A DNA stretch of 64,000 bases from Larkinella rosea (GCF_003858635.1 NZ_RQJO01000008.1:1054001-1118000); one strand, 5' to 3'; counted from the first letter of the stretch, positions 34,195 to 42,887 are shown. Notes: generated by a model from the letters alone, not told the origin. Made by a program: numbers and translations.

Positions 34195-34776
34195 TCAGGA
34201 AAATAAATCTGCCAGCTTAAACTGAAAGTCCGGAGCTACCGGAGCCGCTGAGATGATATCGTTACCTTTATATGCTTTGGATTCATCGGGAGAGGTGTAA
34301 ACGTAAATCTTCTGTCGTTTGGGTGCAATGTACCAGACCAATTGTGCGCCACCATCGAAATAATCCTGAATCTTGTCATTGACATCTTCGTAGGTTTCAG
34401 AATCCGACAGAATTTCAATGGCAAATGCGGTTTTAACCCGTTCGCCCCGGCGAATGGTTTGTAATTGTTCCGCCGTAAAATACGTTAAATCCGGAATCCG
34501 CTTTCTAAATCCATCCACATACGAATCGGTTTCTGGTATCAGGAGATCACCTTTTTGGAAATACGTTGTTTGTACAAAATTTCGTAGTAGAAAATTGGCA
34601 ATATAGATTTCATCCTGCTTCATCGATTCCTTCGGAAGAATCCGGCCTCGTACAAATTCAAAACTGCCTTCGGTAACAGATTGGCGCTGCCACTGTTCAA
34701 ATTCTTCGACTGTCTGAAATGTCGTTGGTAATGGTTGACCGGACTGATTTTCCCATTGTGATGGCATTGTAATCAT
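34195..34776 (-). CDS. Uma2-family (DUF820) putative PD-(D/E)XK endonuclease
   Basis: 193 aa; an alternative start at 34767 gives MPSQWENQ. The restriction-like catalytic core is visible: FEFVRGRILPKES with the N-terminal acidic residue, RIPDLTYF (the PD of the motif), then AIEILSDSETYEDVNDKI, where E is the (D/E)xK-equivalent position, and VWYIAPKRQKIYVY as the last strand. Uma2 genes are abundant in cyanobacteria and Bacteroidota and often behave as mobile, multi-copy genes of unknown biological role. Not in an operon. Confidence 0.85.
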   Translation of the reverse strand: MITMPSQWENQSGQPLPTTFQTVEEFEQWQRQSVTEGSFEFVRGRILPKESMKQDEIYIANFLLRNFVQTTYFQKGDLLIPETDSYVDGFRKRIPDLTYFTAEQLQTIRRGERVKTAFAIEILSDSETYEDVNDKIQDYFDGGAQLVWYIAPKRQKIYVYTSPDESKAYKGNDIISAAPVAPDFQFKLADLFS

Positions 34777-34923
34777 GATCCGTGTGTTGATTTGCTAGTA
34801 AAGATAACGAAACGTTTCGGGGGACGATAATTTTAAGGTTTTTATAATTACAGTAGAGCAACTGTTTGTTTCCCTTTTGCGTTATATCTTTATCTCATAA
34901 TTCGAACAGCCCAGTCGTTCCGC

Positions 34924-35160
34924 ATGCTATTCAAATTCTTATTCGTTCTGCTGCTCCTCATCGCCTTCGTTCCGCCGGTCCGACGGTTTTTCTTTTGGCT
35001 GCTCGTCGGCCGACAAATCGCGAAAGAGCAGCGGAAAGCCAATGAACGTTTTAATCGGGGAGGCCGCGAAGGCGAAACCCGCGTTTATACCACGACTCCC
35101 GGCGCCACCGATTCCAAGCTGAAAGGCGGGGAATACGTGGATTATGACGAGGTGAAGTAA
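34924..35160 (+). CDS. DUF4834 small membrane protein
   Basis: 78 aa. It has an N-terminal hydrophobic helix (LFKFLFVLLLLIAFVPPVRR) and a second short one (FFFWLLVGRQ), then a basic region and the family-typical C terminus GGEYVDYDEVK. DUF4834 is specific to Bacteroidota; function unknown. It converges on the YbjQ-like gene with a 3-bp gap. Confidence 0.8.
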   Translation: MLFKFLFVLLLLIAFVPPVRRFFFWLLVGRQIAKEQRKANERFNRGGREGETRVYTTTPGATDSKLKGGEYVDYDEVK

Positions 35161-35163
35161 GCC

Positions 35164-35595
35164 TTACTGCCCCACTTCCCGCTCCTTCTGATACTTGACG
35201 GCCATGCCCCGCATCGAATATCCGTTGACGGTTGCCGACGTATAATACTGATACCGAACCGCAATCAGGGCATCGGCGCCTATTTTTTTAGCCTGCATCG
35301 TCAAGCGGGCCAGCAGTAATTCCTTTTGCTCGATGTTGTTTCCCCGTTTGACCATCCGTCCCTTTTGCGGTTGTTGCTGATCGGCCAGCGGAAATTCTTC
35401 CTTGTATTCCAGCCATTCCAGTTCCGTAAACGGCCGGTCGGGCTGCTGATTCTCGTAAAACACATCCACCGGATAATGGGGCGACATTGAAATCGGAATT
35501 GCCGGCCGAAAACACCCCGCCAGGCTCGTCATCAGGACGACTAACCCCACAAAACCGTACTGCCCCCACTTCGCTATTCGATATTTGTTATTCAT
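35164..35595 (-). CDS. Small lipoprotein with YbjQ/RcsF-like C-terminal fold
   Basis: 143 aa. A long signal with lipobox MTSLAGC (about residues 22-28) indicates a lipoprotein. The C-terminal half (LLLARLTMQAKKIGADALIAVRYQYYTSATVNGYS) resembles YbjQ/DUF4156-type domains, in which AxxxGAnAxIxxxy is the hallmark. Its start overlaps the end of purN by 8 bp, so the two are co-translated. No functional link with purine synthesis is obvious. Confidence 0.55.
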   Translation of the reverse strand: MNNKYRIAKWGQYGFVGLVVLMTSLAGCFRPAIPISMSPHYPVDVFYENQQPDRPFTELEWLEYKEEFPLADQQQPQKGRMVKRGNNIEQKELLLARLTMQAKKIGADALIAVRYQYYTSATVNGYSMRGMAVKYQKEREVGQ

Positions 35596-36196
35596 GATTC
35601 GTTATTTCATGATTCAGTAACACTTTCTCCACAATTTCCGGGTAATATCGGTGTTCCAACACCTGCACTTTTCGGGCCACATCTTCCGGTGTATCCGACG
35701 GCTCGAGTGCGCAGGAAGCCTGAAAAAGAATGTTGCCTTCGTCGTACTGCTCATTGACGTAATGAATGGTAATCCCGGATTTCAGTTCTCCGGCTTCCAC
35801 CACGGCTTCGTGCACAAAATGACCGTACATGCCTTTTCCGCCGTATTTCGGCAGCAAGGCCGGGTGAATGTTGATCATCTTTTGAGGAAACGCTTTCACC
35901 AGAGCTTCCGGTATAAGCCACATAAAACCGGCTAATACAATAAGGTCAATTTCCTGTTTCTGAAGTAGTTGTACAATACGGTCACTCTCGTAAAACGTCT
36001 TTCGATCGAACACCAAAACCGGCACGTGCAGTTTTTGATCGGAGCCAAAACCCCGGCGCGCACGATCGATAATCCCGGCTTTCGGGTTGTTGGAAAGAAT
36101 CAGCGTGACCTCAATGTCGGGATGATCCGTTAAATAACCGGCAATTTTCTCCGCATTGGAGCCAGAGCCGGAGGCAAAAATGGCAATTCGCTTCAT
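35588..36196 (-). CDS. purN: Phosphoribosylglycinamide formyltransferase
   Basis: 202 aa. It transfers a formyl group from 10-formyl-THF to GAR in step 3 of purine synthesis. It starts RIAIFASGSGSNAEKIAGYL, the phosphate-binding loop; the folate/catalytic part shows LVLAGFMWLIPEALVKAFP, then NIHPALLPKYGGKGMYG, with the catalytic Asn-His (N and H of INIHPALLP), and later the catalytic Asp in YDEGNILFQ. It overlaps the downstream small lipoprotein gene by 8 bp. Other pur genes (purE, purK) lie about 11 kb away. Confidence 0.95.
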   Translation of the reverse strand: MKRIAIFASGSGSNAEKIAGYLTDHPDIEVTLILSNNPKAGIIDRARRGFGSDQKLHVPVLVFDRKTFYESDRIVQLLQKQEIDLIVLAGFMWLIPEALVKAFPQKMINIHPALLPKYGGKGMYGHFVHEAVVEAGELKSGITIHYVNEQYDEGNILFQASCALEPSDTPEDVARKVQVLEHRYYPEIVEKVLLNHEITNHE

Positions 36197-36227
36197 GGAA
36201 TGATCAAAATGGAACGCAATAACGCTA

Positions 36228-36235
36228 CAAACCTA
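36228..36235 (-). promoter_or_regulatory. Possible -7 element of purN
   Basis: TAGGTTTG on the minus strand matches TAnnTTTG. No TTG lies at the expected distance. A start near 36221 gives a leader of about 25 nt. It lies in the short gap between divergent purN and the ABC transporter gene. Confidence 0.35.
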
Positions 36236-36270
36236 CGTATCTTTCGAAAAAATTTGATGATATTAGCCGT

Positions 36271-36897
36271 ATGCTTCAATCGCATCAACTGACCTTCGCT
36301 TACTCACCGACCAAGCGTTTCTCGTTTCCGGACATTCGCTGCAACGATCGCGAAGCGGTTTTGATTCTGGGGAAATCCGGTACGGGGAAAACCACGCTGC
36401 TCCACTTGCTGGCGTTGCTCCTTCGGCCTGAAAAAGGCTCGGTCACCATCGACCAAACCGATCTGACGCAGTTACCGGTTTCCAAAACCGCCACCTTTCG
36501 GGCGGCTCATGTGGGGATTATTTACCAGAAACCGCATTTTGTCAGTGCGCTGTCGGTGATGGATAACCTTCTGCTGGCAAACTATTTAGCCAAAAATCCG
36601 CAGGACAAAAACCGCGCCCGCGAACTGGCTGCCCACCTGGGTTTTGCCGACCATCTCAACAAGAAAACCCACGAAATGAGCCAGGGCGAACAGCAGCGCG
36701 TCAGCATTGCGCGGGCCGTCATGAACAAACCGGGGGTCATTCTGGCCGACGAGCCCACCTCCAGTCTCGACGATGTCAACTGCGCCCGTGTGGTGGCTTT
36801 GCTGCGCGAACAGTCCGAGCAAATCGGAGCGAGTTTGATTGTGGTAACCCATGACCAACGGTTGAAAGACGAATTCTCGAATCAGGTGAATTTATAA
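36271..36897 (+). CDS. ABC transporter ATP-binding protein (LolD/MacB-like)
   Basis: 208 aa, a stand-alone ATPase. Walker A is LILGKSGTGKTTLLHLLALL (about residues 31-50); the Q-loop is GIIYQKPHFVSALSVMDN; the ABC signature is MSQGEQQRVSIARAVMNKPG (about 130-149); Walker B is VILADEPTSSLDD; the H-loop is IVVTHDQRL. It is shorter than LolD by the C-terminal tail. It is transcribed with the FtsX-like permease that follows after 89 bp and probably powers it. Likely role: extraction of a lipid, lipoprotein or peptide from the inner membrane. Confidence 0.85.
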   Translation: MLQSHQLTFAYSPTKRFSFPDIRCNDREAVLILGKSGTGKTTLLHLLALLLRPEKGSVTIDQTDLTQLPVSKTATFRAAHVGIIYQKPHFVSALSVMDNLLLANYLAKNPQDKNRARELAAHLGFADHLNKKTHEMSQGEQQRVSIARAVMNKPGVILADEPTSSLDDVNCARVVALLREQSEQIGASLIVVTHDQRLKDEFSNQVNL

Positions 36898-36986
36898 GTT
36901 TATAGTTTAGGGTGTATGGTTTATAGTTGAAAGTCAGCTGACTACTCATAACCATAAACGTTAAACTAAGAATGGACTAACTGGAT

Positions 36987-38219
36987 ATGAATCTTTTTAA
37001 AATAAGCTGGGCCAATCTGAAAGATAAACCGCTCAGCAGTTTCCTCAGCGGTTTATTGATGACGTTGGGCATCACGATTATCTCGCTGCTGCTGCTGTTG
37101 AACAAGCAACTGGACGAGCAGTTTTCCCGCAACGTCAAAGGCATCGACATGGTGTTGGGCGCGAAAGGCAGCCCGTTGCAACTGATTCTGTCAAGTATCT
37201 ACCAGATCGACTCGCCGACGGGCAACATTCCGCTGGACGAAGCTGAGCGGCTGACCCGCAATCCAATGATCAAAACCGCCATTCCGCTGTCGATGGGGGA
37301 TAGCTACAAAACCTTCCGGATTGTCGGTACCAACAAACAATACGTCGATCATTTCGAAGCGACCGTCGGACAAGGTGTTCTGTTTCAGAAAGACCTGGAA
37401 GCGACCATCGGCGCCCGCGTGGCCGAAACGACCGGGTTGAAAATTGGTGATACCTTTTCCGGTTCGCACGGTTTGGACGGCAATGGCGAAGAACACGGCG
37501 CTACAAAGTACAAAGTCGTCGGTATTTTTAACCCAAGCAGCAGCGTCATCGACCAACTGATTCTGACGCCCTTATCGAGTGTCTGGGCGATTCATGAACA
37601 CCACGAAGAGCACGAACACGAAGGTGAGGAGCCTGAGGAACACGCCGAGGAAGACCACGATCACGAAGCCGAAGCGCCCCGCGAAATCACCAGCATGCTG
37701 ATCAAATTCCGGAATCCGTTGGGGATGATGGTCGCTCGGGGCATCAACAACAACTCCAAATTGCAGGCGGCTTTGCCGTCCATCGAAATCAACCGCCTGT
37801 TCGATTTGCTGGGCATCGGCGTCGATACGCTGCGTGGGCTGGCCGTCGCCATCATGCTCATTGCGGGCATCAGCGTGTTTGTGTCGCTTTATAATTCGCT
37901 GAAAGAACGGAAGTACGAAATGGCGCTGATGCTGTCGATGGGTGCCGGACGCACACAGTTGTTTGGCATGTTGCTGCTGGAAGGGCTGACGCTTTCGCTG
38001 ATCGGTTTTCTATTGGGCCTGATCATGAGCCGCATCGGTTTACTATTATTTTCAATGCGGGCCGAACGTAACTTTCACTACAGCCTGAACAACCTCAGTA
38101 TTTTACCTGAAGAATGGCTCGTTCTCGGCGTTGCCGTTTTGATCGGCATTGTAGCTGCAGCCTTACCCGCGCTGGGCGTCTACCGGATGAATATTTCCAA
38201 AACGCTGGCAGAAGAATAA
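36987..38219 (+). CDS. FtsX-like ABC transporter permease with a His/Glu-rich periplasmic insert
   Basis: 410 aa. One N-terminal transmembrane helix (about residues 18-38), a large periplasmic domain (about 39-275), and three C-terminal helices (about 277-300, 325-350, 372-398): the MacB/LolC-E topology. The inner C-terminal part has NSLKERKYEMALMLSMGAGR, the coupling-helix segment of FtsX domains. Residues about 203-233 form a run of His, Glu and Asp with little else, beginning HEHHEEHEHEGEEPEEHAEE, a probable divalent-metal binding loop. Together with the preceding ATPase it makes a complete exporter core. Confidence 0.85.
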   Translation: MNLFKISWANLKDKPLSSFLSGLLMTLGITIISLLLLLNKQLDEQFSRNVKGIDMVLGAKGSPLQLILSSIYQIDSPTGNIPLDEAERLTRNPMIKTAIPLSMGDSYKTFRIVGTNKQYVDHFEATVGQGVLFQKDLEATIGARVAETTGLKIGDTFSGSHGLDGNGEEHGATKYKVVGIFNPSSSVIDQLILTPLSSVWAIHEHHEEHEHEGEEPEEHAEEDHDHEAEAPREITSMLIKFRNPLGMMVARGINNNSKLQAALPSIEINRLFDLLGIGVDTLRGLAVAIMLIAGISVFVSLYNSLKERKYEMALMLSMGAGRTQLFGMLLLEGLTLSLIGFLLGLIMSRIGLLLFSMRAERNFHYSLNNLSILPEEWLVLGVAVLIGIVAAALPALGVYRMNISKTLAEE

Positions 38220-38228
38220 TTGGTTTTG

Positions 38229-38318
38229 ACGTACCCACGGACTTTAGTCCGTGAAATCACTATAATTCCTGATTCTAACATTTATCGGGATTACACGGAC
38301 TGAAGTCCGTGGGTACGT
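38229..38318. repeat. Double-palindrome element between convergent genes
   Basis: Arms 38229-38253 and 38294-38318 pair over 25 bp with one mismatch, and each arm contains its own smaller palindrome (CACGGACTTTAGTCCGTG on the left, CACGGACTGAAGTCCGTG on the right). It sits exactly between the convergent permease and TIM-barrel genes, starting 10 bp after one stop. It resembles REP-type elements or a bidirectional terminator. Confidence 0.7.
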
Positions 38319-38320
38319 TT

Positions 38321-39247
38321 TCAACTTCCAAAAACCTCCTTCACATACTGCAGATCCTGCCGGTGGGCGGTGAGGGCGTCCATCGTGTTGGGCGATTGTT
38401 TCTCGATGCACTGCTCCAGCACCAGATGCGGGCGGATTCCAATACTTTTTAGCTCTTTCGCCAGTCGCGGATAATCGATGTCGCCCGGCCCGAACGTTTC
38501 GCTCCAGATGCCGCCTTTCGACTGGCGGAGGTGCAGTTCCGTGATCCGTTTACCGTAGAGTTTCACAATGTCGAACAATGCCACCTGCGAATTGCCCGAA
38601 CCCCGATAAATCCAGTGAACATCCAGACAAAGTGATACATTCTTCGGATCGGTTGCCAGCATCATGTGGTGAAATTCACGGGCGGAGTTGCGCATTTCAA
38701 CGTCGTGGGTGTGGTACGCGAGCACCATGCCCCGTTTCTTCAGTTCGGCTCCCAGCCGATCCAGATTAGCCGCCTGAATGGCCAGATCGGCATCGGTTTT
38801 GTCCTCCCCGCTCCCCCACTTGATCGGGCTGGGGTTCGTCACCACAATCCGCAAACCGAGCGGTCGGGCAGCATCGGCAATGGCCGTTACCGTTGCCAGC
38901 GTTTTATCGGCTTCATCGGCTTTGTGCAGGGTGCTGTTGACGTACAGCGAATGCATTTCCAGCTTGTGTTTTTTCAGCAAGGGCGCGAGTTTCTGGATTT
39001 CGTCCGCCGAATTCACCGACGGTTCGTAGCCCACAAGGCCCGATTTGGCAAAATCGGCCAGTGACGCATCCAGGTCAGCCGCCCAGTTGCGGCCCTGCCG
39101 CTGGTAAAACGTGTGCCAGGTGTATTGGTTGCAGGCAATCTGCGAGCGTTCAGCGGCTCCGGTTTTTGCCAGAGCGGTTTTTGTAACTGGAAGCAATGCG
39201 GCCAAACCGGCGAGCGATTGCAAGAAAGTACGGCGATCAGCGATCAT
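38321..39247 (-). CDS. Tat-exported TIM-barrel sugar phosphate isomerase/epimerase-like protein
   Basis: 308 aa from the ATG at 39247; an in-frame ATG 33 bp upstream would place extra residues before the signal. It starts MIADRRTFLQSLAGLAALLP, a twin-arginine signal. The body is the AP-endonuclease-2/xylose-isomerase barrel: VGYEPSVNSADEIQKLAPLL, GLRIVVTNPSP, VLAYHTHDVEMRNS, VSLCLDVHWIYRG, ITELHLRQSKGG, LVLEQCIEKQ. The metal-binding His, Asp, His and Glu positions of the family appear present. The substrate is unknown, probably a sugar or inositol derivative in the periplasm. A paralogue occurs at 61871-62803. Confidence 0.8.
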   Translation of the reverse strand: MIADRRTFLQSLAGLAALLPVTKTALAKTGAAERSQIACNQYTWHTFYQRQGRNWAADLDASLADFAKSGLVGYEPSVNSADEIQKLAPLLKKHKLEMHSLYVNSTLHKADEADKTLATVTAIADAARPLGLRIVVTNPSPIKWGSGEDKTDADLAIQAANLDRLGAELKKRGMVLAYHTHDVEMRNSAREFHHMMLATDPKNVSLCLDVHWIYRGSGNSQVALFDIVKLYGKRITELHLRQSKGGIWSETFGPGDIDYPRLAKELKSIGIRPHLVLEQCIEKQSPNTMDALTAHRQDLQYVKEVFGS

Positions 39248-39376
39248 GGGTTTAGGATTAAACCCTGTCAGGGTCTTCAATCGAACGTCGGCCCGGCACT
39301 GACAGGGTGAATTTCCGGCAATTTATTTAAATTTAAAGCTTTGCTCCATCATTCGAACTTTGTTTAGTCGTTTTTC

Positions 39377-41056
39377 ATGAAACACCGTTTCCTTCCGGTT
39401 ATTCTGGCCGGGATGTTGACCAGTTGCTTTGCCGTTGTTTTCAATGCCGTTGCGCAAACGCCACCCGCCGGAACCTACCCGTCGGCAGCCCAACTTTCAT
39501 CCCGCTTAAAGGCAATTACCAGTCGCTACGGTACGCTGACGAATCTCCAGTCGATTGGGAAATCACCCGGCGGAAAAGACGTCTGGCTGTTGACAGTCGG
39601 TCGTGGAAAAACTGCCCAGAAACCAGCCATTGCCCTCGTAGCCGGTCTGAACGGCACGCACCTGGCCGGAACCGAACTGGCCGTTCAACTGGCCGAAAAA
39701 CTCCTTGCAGCTTCCAATCAGGATAGCGTAGCGCGGTTGCTCGACAGCAAGACGTTTTATATTTTCCCCAGCGTCAATCCCGACGCGCAGGAGCAGTTTG
39801 TGGCCAAACCGCGCTACGAACGGAGCGGTAACGGAACCGATACCGACGACGACCGCGACGGCCGTTTGAACGAAGATCCGTTTGAAGACCTGAACAAGGA
39901 CGGCCTGATCACGCAAATCCGGGTGGAAGACCCGACCGGCACCTTTATTCCCAGCAAAGAAGACCCGCGCGTGTTGGTCAAAGCCGATCCGGCCAAAGCG
40001 GAAACCGGTCGTTATCTGGTGATTTCGGAAGGAACCGACAACGACAAGGATGGCGCTTTCAACGAAGACGGCGCGGGCGGTGTAGCGCTGGACAAAAACT
40101 TTACGTTCGATTACCCCATTTTCGTACCGGGTTCGGGCGAAATGGCGGTTTCGGAACCGGAAGACCGGGCGCTGCTCGATTTTCTGTACAAAGCCCCGAA
40201 CGTCTATGCGGTTTTTACGTTCAGCCCCCACAATAACCTCTCGGAAGCACCGAAATTCGATCGAACGAAAACCACCAAACGCATCATTACCGGCGTCATG
40301 GAGAAAGACGCCACCGTCGGCGATCAGGTTTCGAAACTTTATAACAGCCAGACGGCGCTGAAAGATGCTCCACCGATGCCGCCGACCAAGGGTAATTTTG
40401 TCCAAACCGCTTATTACCATTACGGCCGATTCAGTTTTTCGACGCCGGGCTGGTGGGTTCCCAAAGCTGCGGCTCCGGCGGATACCACGAAGGGAAAAAC
40501 CGCTCCCAAACCGTCGGATAATGACGATGTCAAATTCCTGAAATGGGCCGATGTCCATAAAGTCAGCGATGTTTTTGTCGACTGGAAACCCATCGAACAC
40601 CCCGATTTCCCGGGCCATAAAGCGGAAGTGGGCGGTATTTCGCCCTTTGCCCGACTGAATCCGCCGGTTTCGTTTCTGAACGATATCGCCGATAAACACC
40701 TGAAATTCATGACGGCGTTTGTCCGTCAAATGCCCGTGATCGACGTAGTGAATCTGCGGACGGAAGCGTTGTCGGGTGGTCTGACGCGCGTCACGGCGCA
40801 GGTGATCAACCGGGGTTTGCTGCCGACGGGCTCGGAAATCGGCGACCGGGTGCGGTTTGTGCCGAAGATGAAAATCGAACTCAAAACCAGTACGGGTCAG
40901 ACCGTTGTCTCGGGCCGGAAGCGGATTCTGCGGAGCCCGATGGCGGCTGGCGAGTCGATGGAAGTCACCTTCCTCGTCTCCGGCACCGGACGCGCCAACC
41001 TCGAAGCCGGTAACGCCATGACTGGCACCAAATCAATCGACATAACCCTCAAATAA
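39377..41056 (+). CDS. M14 carboxypeptidase-like protein with a degenerate active site
   Basis: 559 aa with a signal peptide (ending FNAVAQ). It aligns with the next gene along its length: the substrate domain, DxDxDG calcium-type loops (DTDDDRDGRLNEDPF, DLNKDGLI, DNDKDGAFNED) and a C-terminal beta domain (GLTRVTAQVINRGLLPTGSE). The zinc motif HxxE is replaced: the aligned segment is LNGTHLAGTE with Asn92 and His95 where the paralogue has His110 and Glu113. The third ligand His is kept (FSPHNN, H285). The Arg of the NR motif is Phe, and the catalytic Glu is Pro357 (FSTPGWW). It is therefore probably a catalytically dead partner or binding protein. Confidence 0.8.
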   Translation: MKHRFLPVILAGMLTSCFAVVFNAVAQTPPAGTYPSAAQLSSRLKAITSRYGTLTNLQSIGKSPGGKDVWLLTVGRGKTAQKPAIALVAGLNGTHLAGTELAVQLAEKLLAASNQDSVARLLDSKTFYIFPSVNPDAQEQFVAKPRYERSGNGTDTDDDRDGRLNEDPFEDLNKDGLITQIRVEDPTGTFIPSKEDPRVLVKADPAKAETGRYLVISEGTDNDKDGAFNEDGAGGVALDKNFTFDYPIFVPGSGEMAVSEPEDRALLDFLYKAPNVYAVFTFSPHNNLSEAPKFDRTKTTKRIITGVMEKDATVGDQVSKLYNSQTALKDAPPMPPTKGNFVQTAYYHYGRFSFSTPGWWVPKAAAPADTTKGKTAPKPSDNDDVKFLKWADVHKVSDVFVDWKPIEHPDFPGHKAEVGGISPFARLNPPVSFLNDIADKHLKFMTAFVRQMPVIDVVNLRTEALSGGLTRVTAQVINRGLLPTGSEIGDRVRFVPKMKIELKTSTGQTVVSGRKRILRSPMAAGESMEVTFLVSGTGRANLEAGNAMTGTKSIDITLK

Positions 41057-41060
41057 ACCC

Positions 41061-41142
41061 CTGATCACCTCTGATTTACCCTGATAAACCCTGAGATATA
41101 ATTGTTACACAGAGTTTATCAGGGTAAATCAGAGGTGATCAG
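41061..41142. repeat. Perfect 28-bp hairpin between the two M14 genes
   Basis: Arms 41061-41088 and 41115-41142 are exact inverse copies with a 26-nt loop. The left arm has an internal 10-bp rhythm, successive decamers starting CTGAT (CTGATCACCT, CTGATTTACC, CTGATAAACC). There is no U-tract. It separates two same-strand genes, so it may attenuate transcription or stabilise the upstream message. Confidence 0.7.
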
Positions 41143-41153
41143 AGAAACAAGAT

Positions 41154-42887
41154 ATGAAAAAGCTATTTGTACTTTTCTGTATACTTTTATCGACCACGAC
41201 TTTCGCGCAGCAGAAACCGGCTCAGAACGATGATTTGACCGGTTTACGGGCTGTGGGTTCGCCCGCCAATCCGAAGGTGCCGATGCGCTGGAACCATTAC
41301 AACGACTACGCCGGGATTACGAAGTTTTGCCAGGATATGGCGAAAGCGCATCCCAACCTCGTCAAGATCGAGTCGATGGGCAAAACGTTTCAGGGCCGCG
41401 ATTTGTGGGTGCTGGTGGTCAGTGATTTCAAAACCGGGAACGTCGAGCGCAAACCCGGTTTTTACATCGACGGCAACATTCACTCGAATGAGTTACAAGG
41501 CTCGGAAATCGCGATGTATACGGCCTGGTACTTGGCCGAAAATTTTGGTACGGTCGAGTTTACGACGCAGTTGCTGAAAGACAAGGTGTTTTACATTGCG
41601 CCCAGCATCAACCTCGACGCGCGGGAGGATTTCATCAAGAATCCGAACAATCCCAACTCGCCCCGCTCGGGGATGATGCCGTTTGACGACGACGGCGACG
41701 GTGAAATTGACGAGGACAAATACGATGATCTGGACGGCGATGGGAACATCGTGCTGATGCGCCGGAAAACCCCACTGGGCCGCATGAAACAGGACCCGAA
41801 CGACCCGACGCGCATGATTCCGGCCAAAGCCGACGAACCGGGCGAATACGAAATTCTGGGGTACGAAGGCATCGATAACGACGGCGACGGGCAGGTGAAC
41901 GAAGATCTGGCCGGACGTTACGACCCCAACCGCGACTGGGCCTGGAACTGGCAACCCGATTACGTGCAGAACGGCGCGCTTTTCTACCCCGGAACCTTGC
42001 CCGAAACGCAGGCCATCAAGAAGTTCATTATCAACCATCCGAACATCGCCGGAGCGCAGAGTTACCACAATTACGGCGGTATGTTTCTGCGCGGGCCGGG
42101 CGCCGAAGAGGATCAGCAATTTTACAATCCAAGCGATGTGGCGGTGTATGATGTGATCGGGAAAACCGGTGAGAAAATCATTCCCGGTTACAATTACTTC
42201 GTGATTTACAAAGACTTGTATACGGTTTATGGTGGGGAAATCGACTGGCTGGCGCTGGGTCGGGGCGTGTTTACGTTCTCGACGGAATTGATGACGCCGT
42301 ATCTGCTGTTCCGGCAAAAACCAACTCAGAACGATGAGTTTAACCAGTTTGGCAAGTATTTGCTGTTCGACGATGCCTATGTGACCTGGAAACCGTTCAA
42401 ACATCCACAGTACGGCGACATCGAAATCGGCGGTCCGAAGAAGAATTACATCCGAAACCACCCCGGTTTTATGCTGGAAGAAGACGCCCACCGCAACATG
42501 TCGTTCACGCTTTTTCACGCCCATCAGACACCGAAGCTGGATGTGCAATCCATTACGTCAAAACCGCTCGGGAATGGGCTGACCGAAGTGACGGCCATCG
42601 TGATCAACCAGCGCGTGATTCCCACGCATTCATCGCACGACATCAAATACAAAATCGAACGGCCCGATTACATTACGCTGAAAGGAGCCAGTCCGCTGGC
42701 GGCCATGATTGTGGAAAACGCCGATCTGAACATCACGCGGGAGCAAAAAAACAATCCGGCCACGATTGAAGTCCCGAACATTCCGGGCATGGGCTACGTG
42801 CAGGTTCGCTGGATTGTGAAAGGGAGCGGAAAATACACGGTTTCGGTCGACAGCCGGAAGGGGGGCGTGGTGGAGAAGACGCAGTAA
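41154..42887 (+). CDS. M14-family zinc carboxypeptidase, active-site residues intact
   Basis: 577 aa with a signal peptide (MKKLFVLFCILLSTTTFAQ). Zinc ligands: His110 and Glu113 in GNIHSNELQGSE, and His305 in SYHNYGG. DPNRDWAWNW supplies the Asn-Arg pair, and Glu378 in FSTELMTP is the catalytic base. Two calcium-type acidic loops (DDDGDGEIDEDKYDDLDGDG, DNDGDGQVNED) are inserted in the catalytic domain, and a C-terminal beta-sandwich follows. It removes C-terminal residues from peptides, probably in the periplasm or outside the cell. It is preceded by the degenerate paralogue and a long hairpin. Confidence 0.85.
   Translation: MKKLFVLFCILLSTTTFAQQKPAQNDDLTGLRAVGSPANPKVPMRWNHYNDYAGITKFCQDMAKAHPNLVKIESMGKTFQGRDLWVLVVSDFKTGNVERKPGFYIDGNIHSNELQGSEIAMYTAWYLAENFGTVEFTTQLLKDKVFYIAPSINLDAREDFIKNPNNPNSPRSGMMPFDDDGDGEIDEDKYDDLDGDGNIVLMRRKTPLGRMKQDPNDPTRMIPAKADEPGEYEILGYEGIDNDGDGQVNEDLAGRYDPNRDWAWNWQPDYVQNGALFYPGTLPETQAIKKFIINHPNIAGAQSYHNYGGMFLRGPGAEEDQQFYNPSDVAVYDVIGKTGEKIIPGYNYFVIYKDLYTVYGGEIDWLALGRGVFTFSTELMTPYLLFRQKPTQNDEFNQFGKYLLFDDAYVTWKPFKHPQYGDIEIGGPKKNYIRNHPGFMLEEDAHRNMSFTLFHAHQTPKLDVQSITSKPLGNGLTEVTAIVINQRVIPTHSSHDIKYKIERPDYITLKGASPLAAMIVENADLNITREQKNNPATIEVPNIPGMGYVQVRWIVKGSGKYTVSVDSRKGGVVEKTQ

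Noticed and set aside
39563-40729. 388-codon minus-strand frame inside the first M14 gene
   Set aside because: Antisense to a gene with a signal peptide and aligned paralogue; composition is that of a shadow frame.
41493-42548. 351-codon minus-strand frame inside the second M14 gene
   Set aside because: Antisense shadow of a well-supported peptidase.
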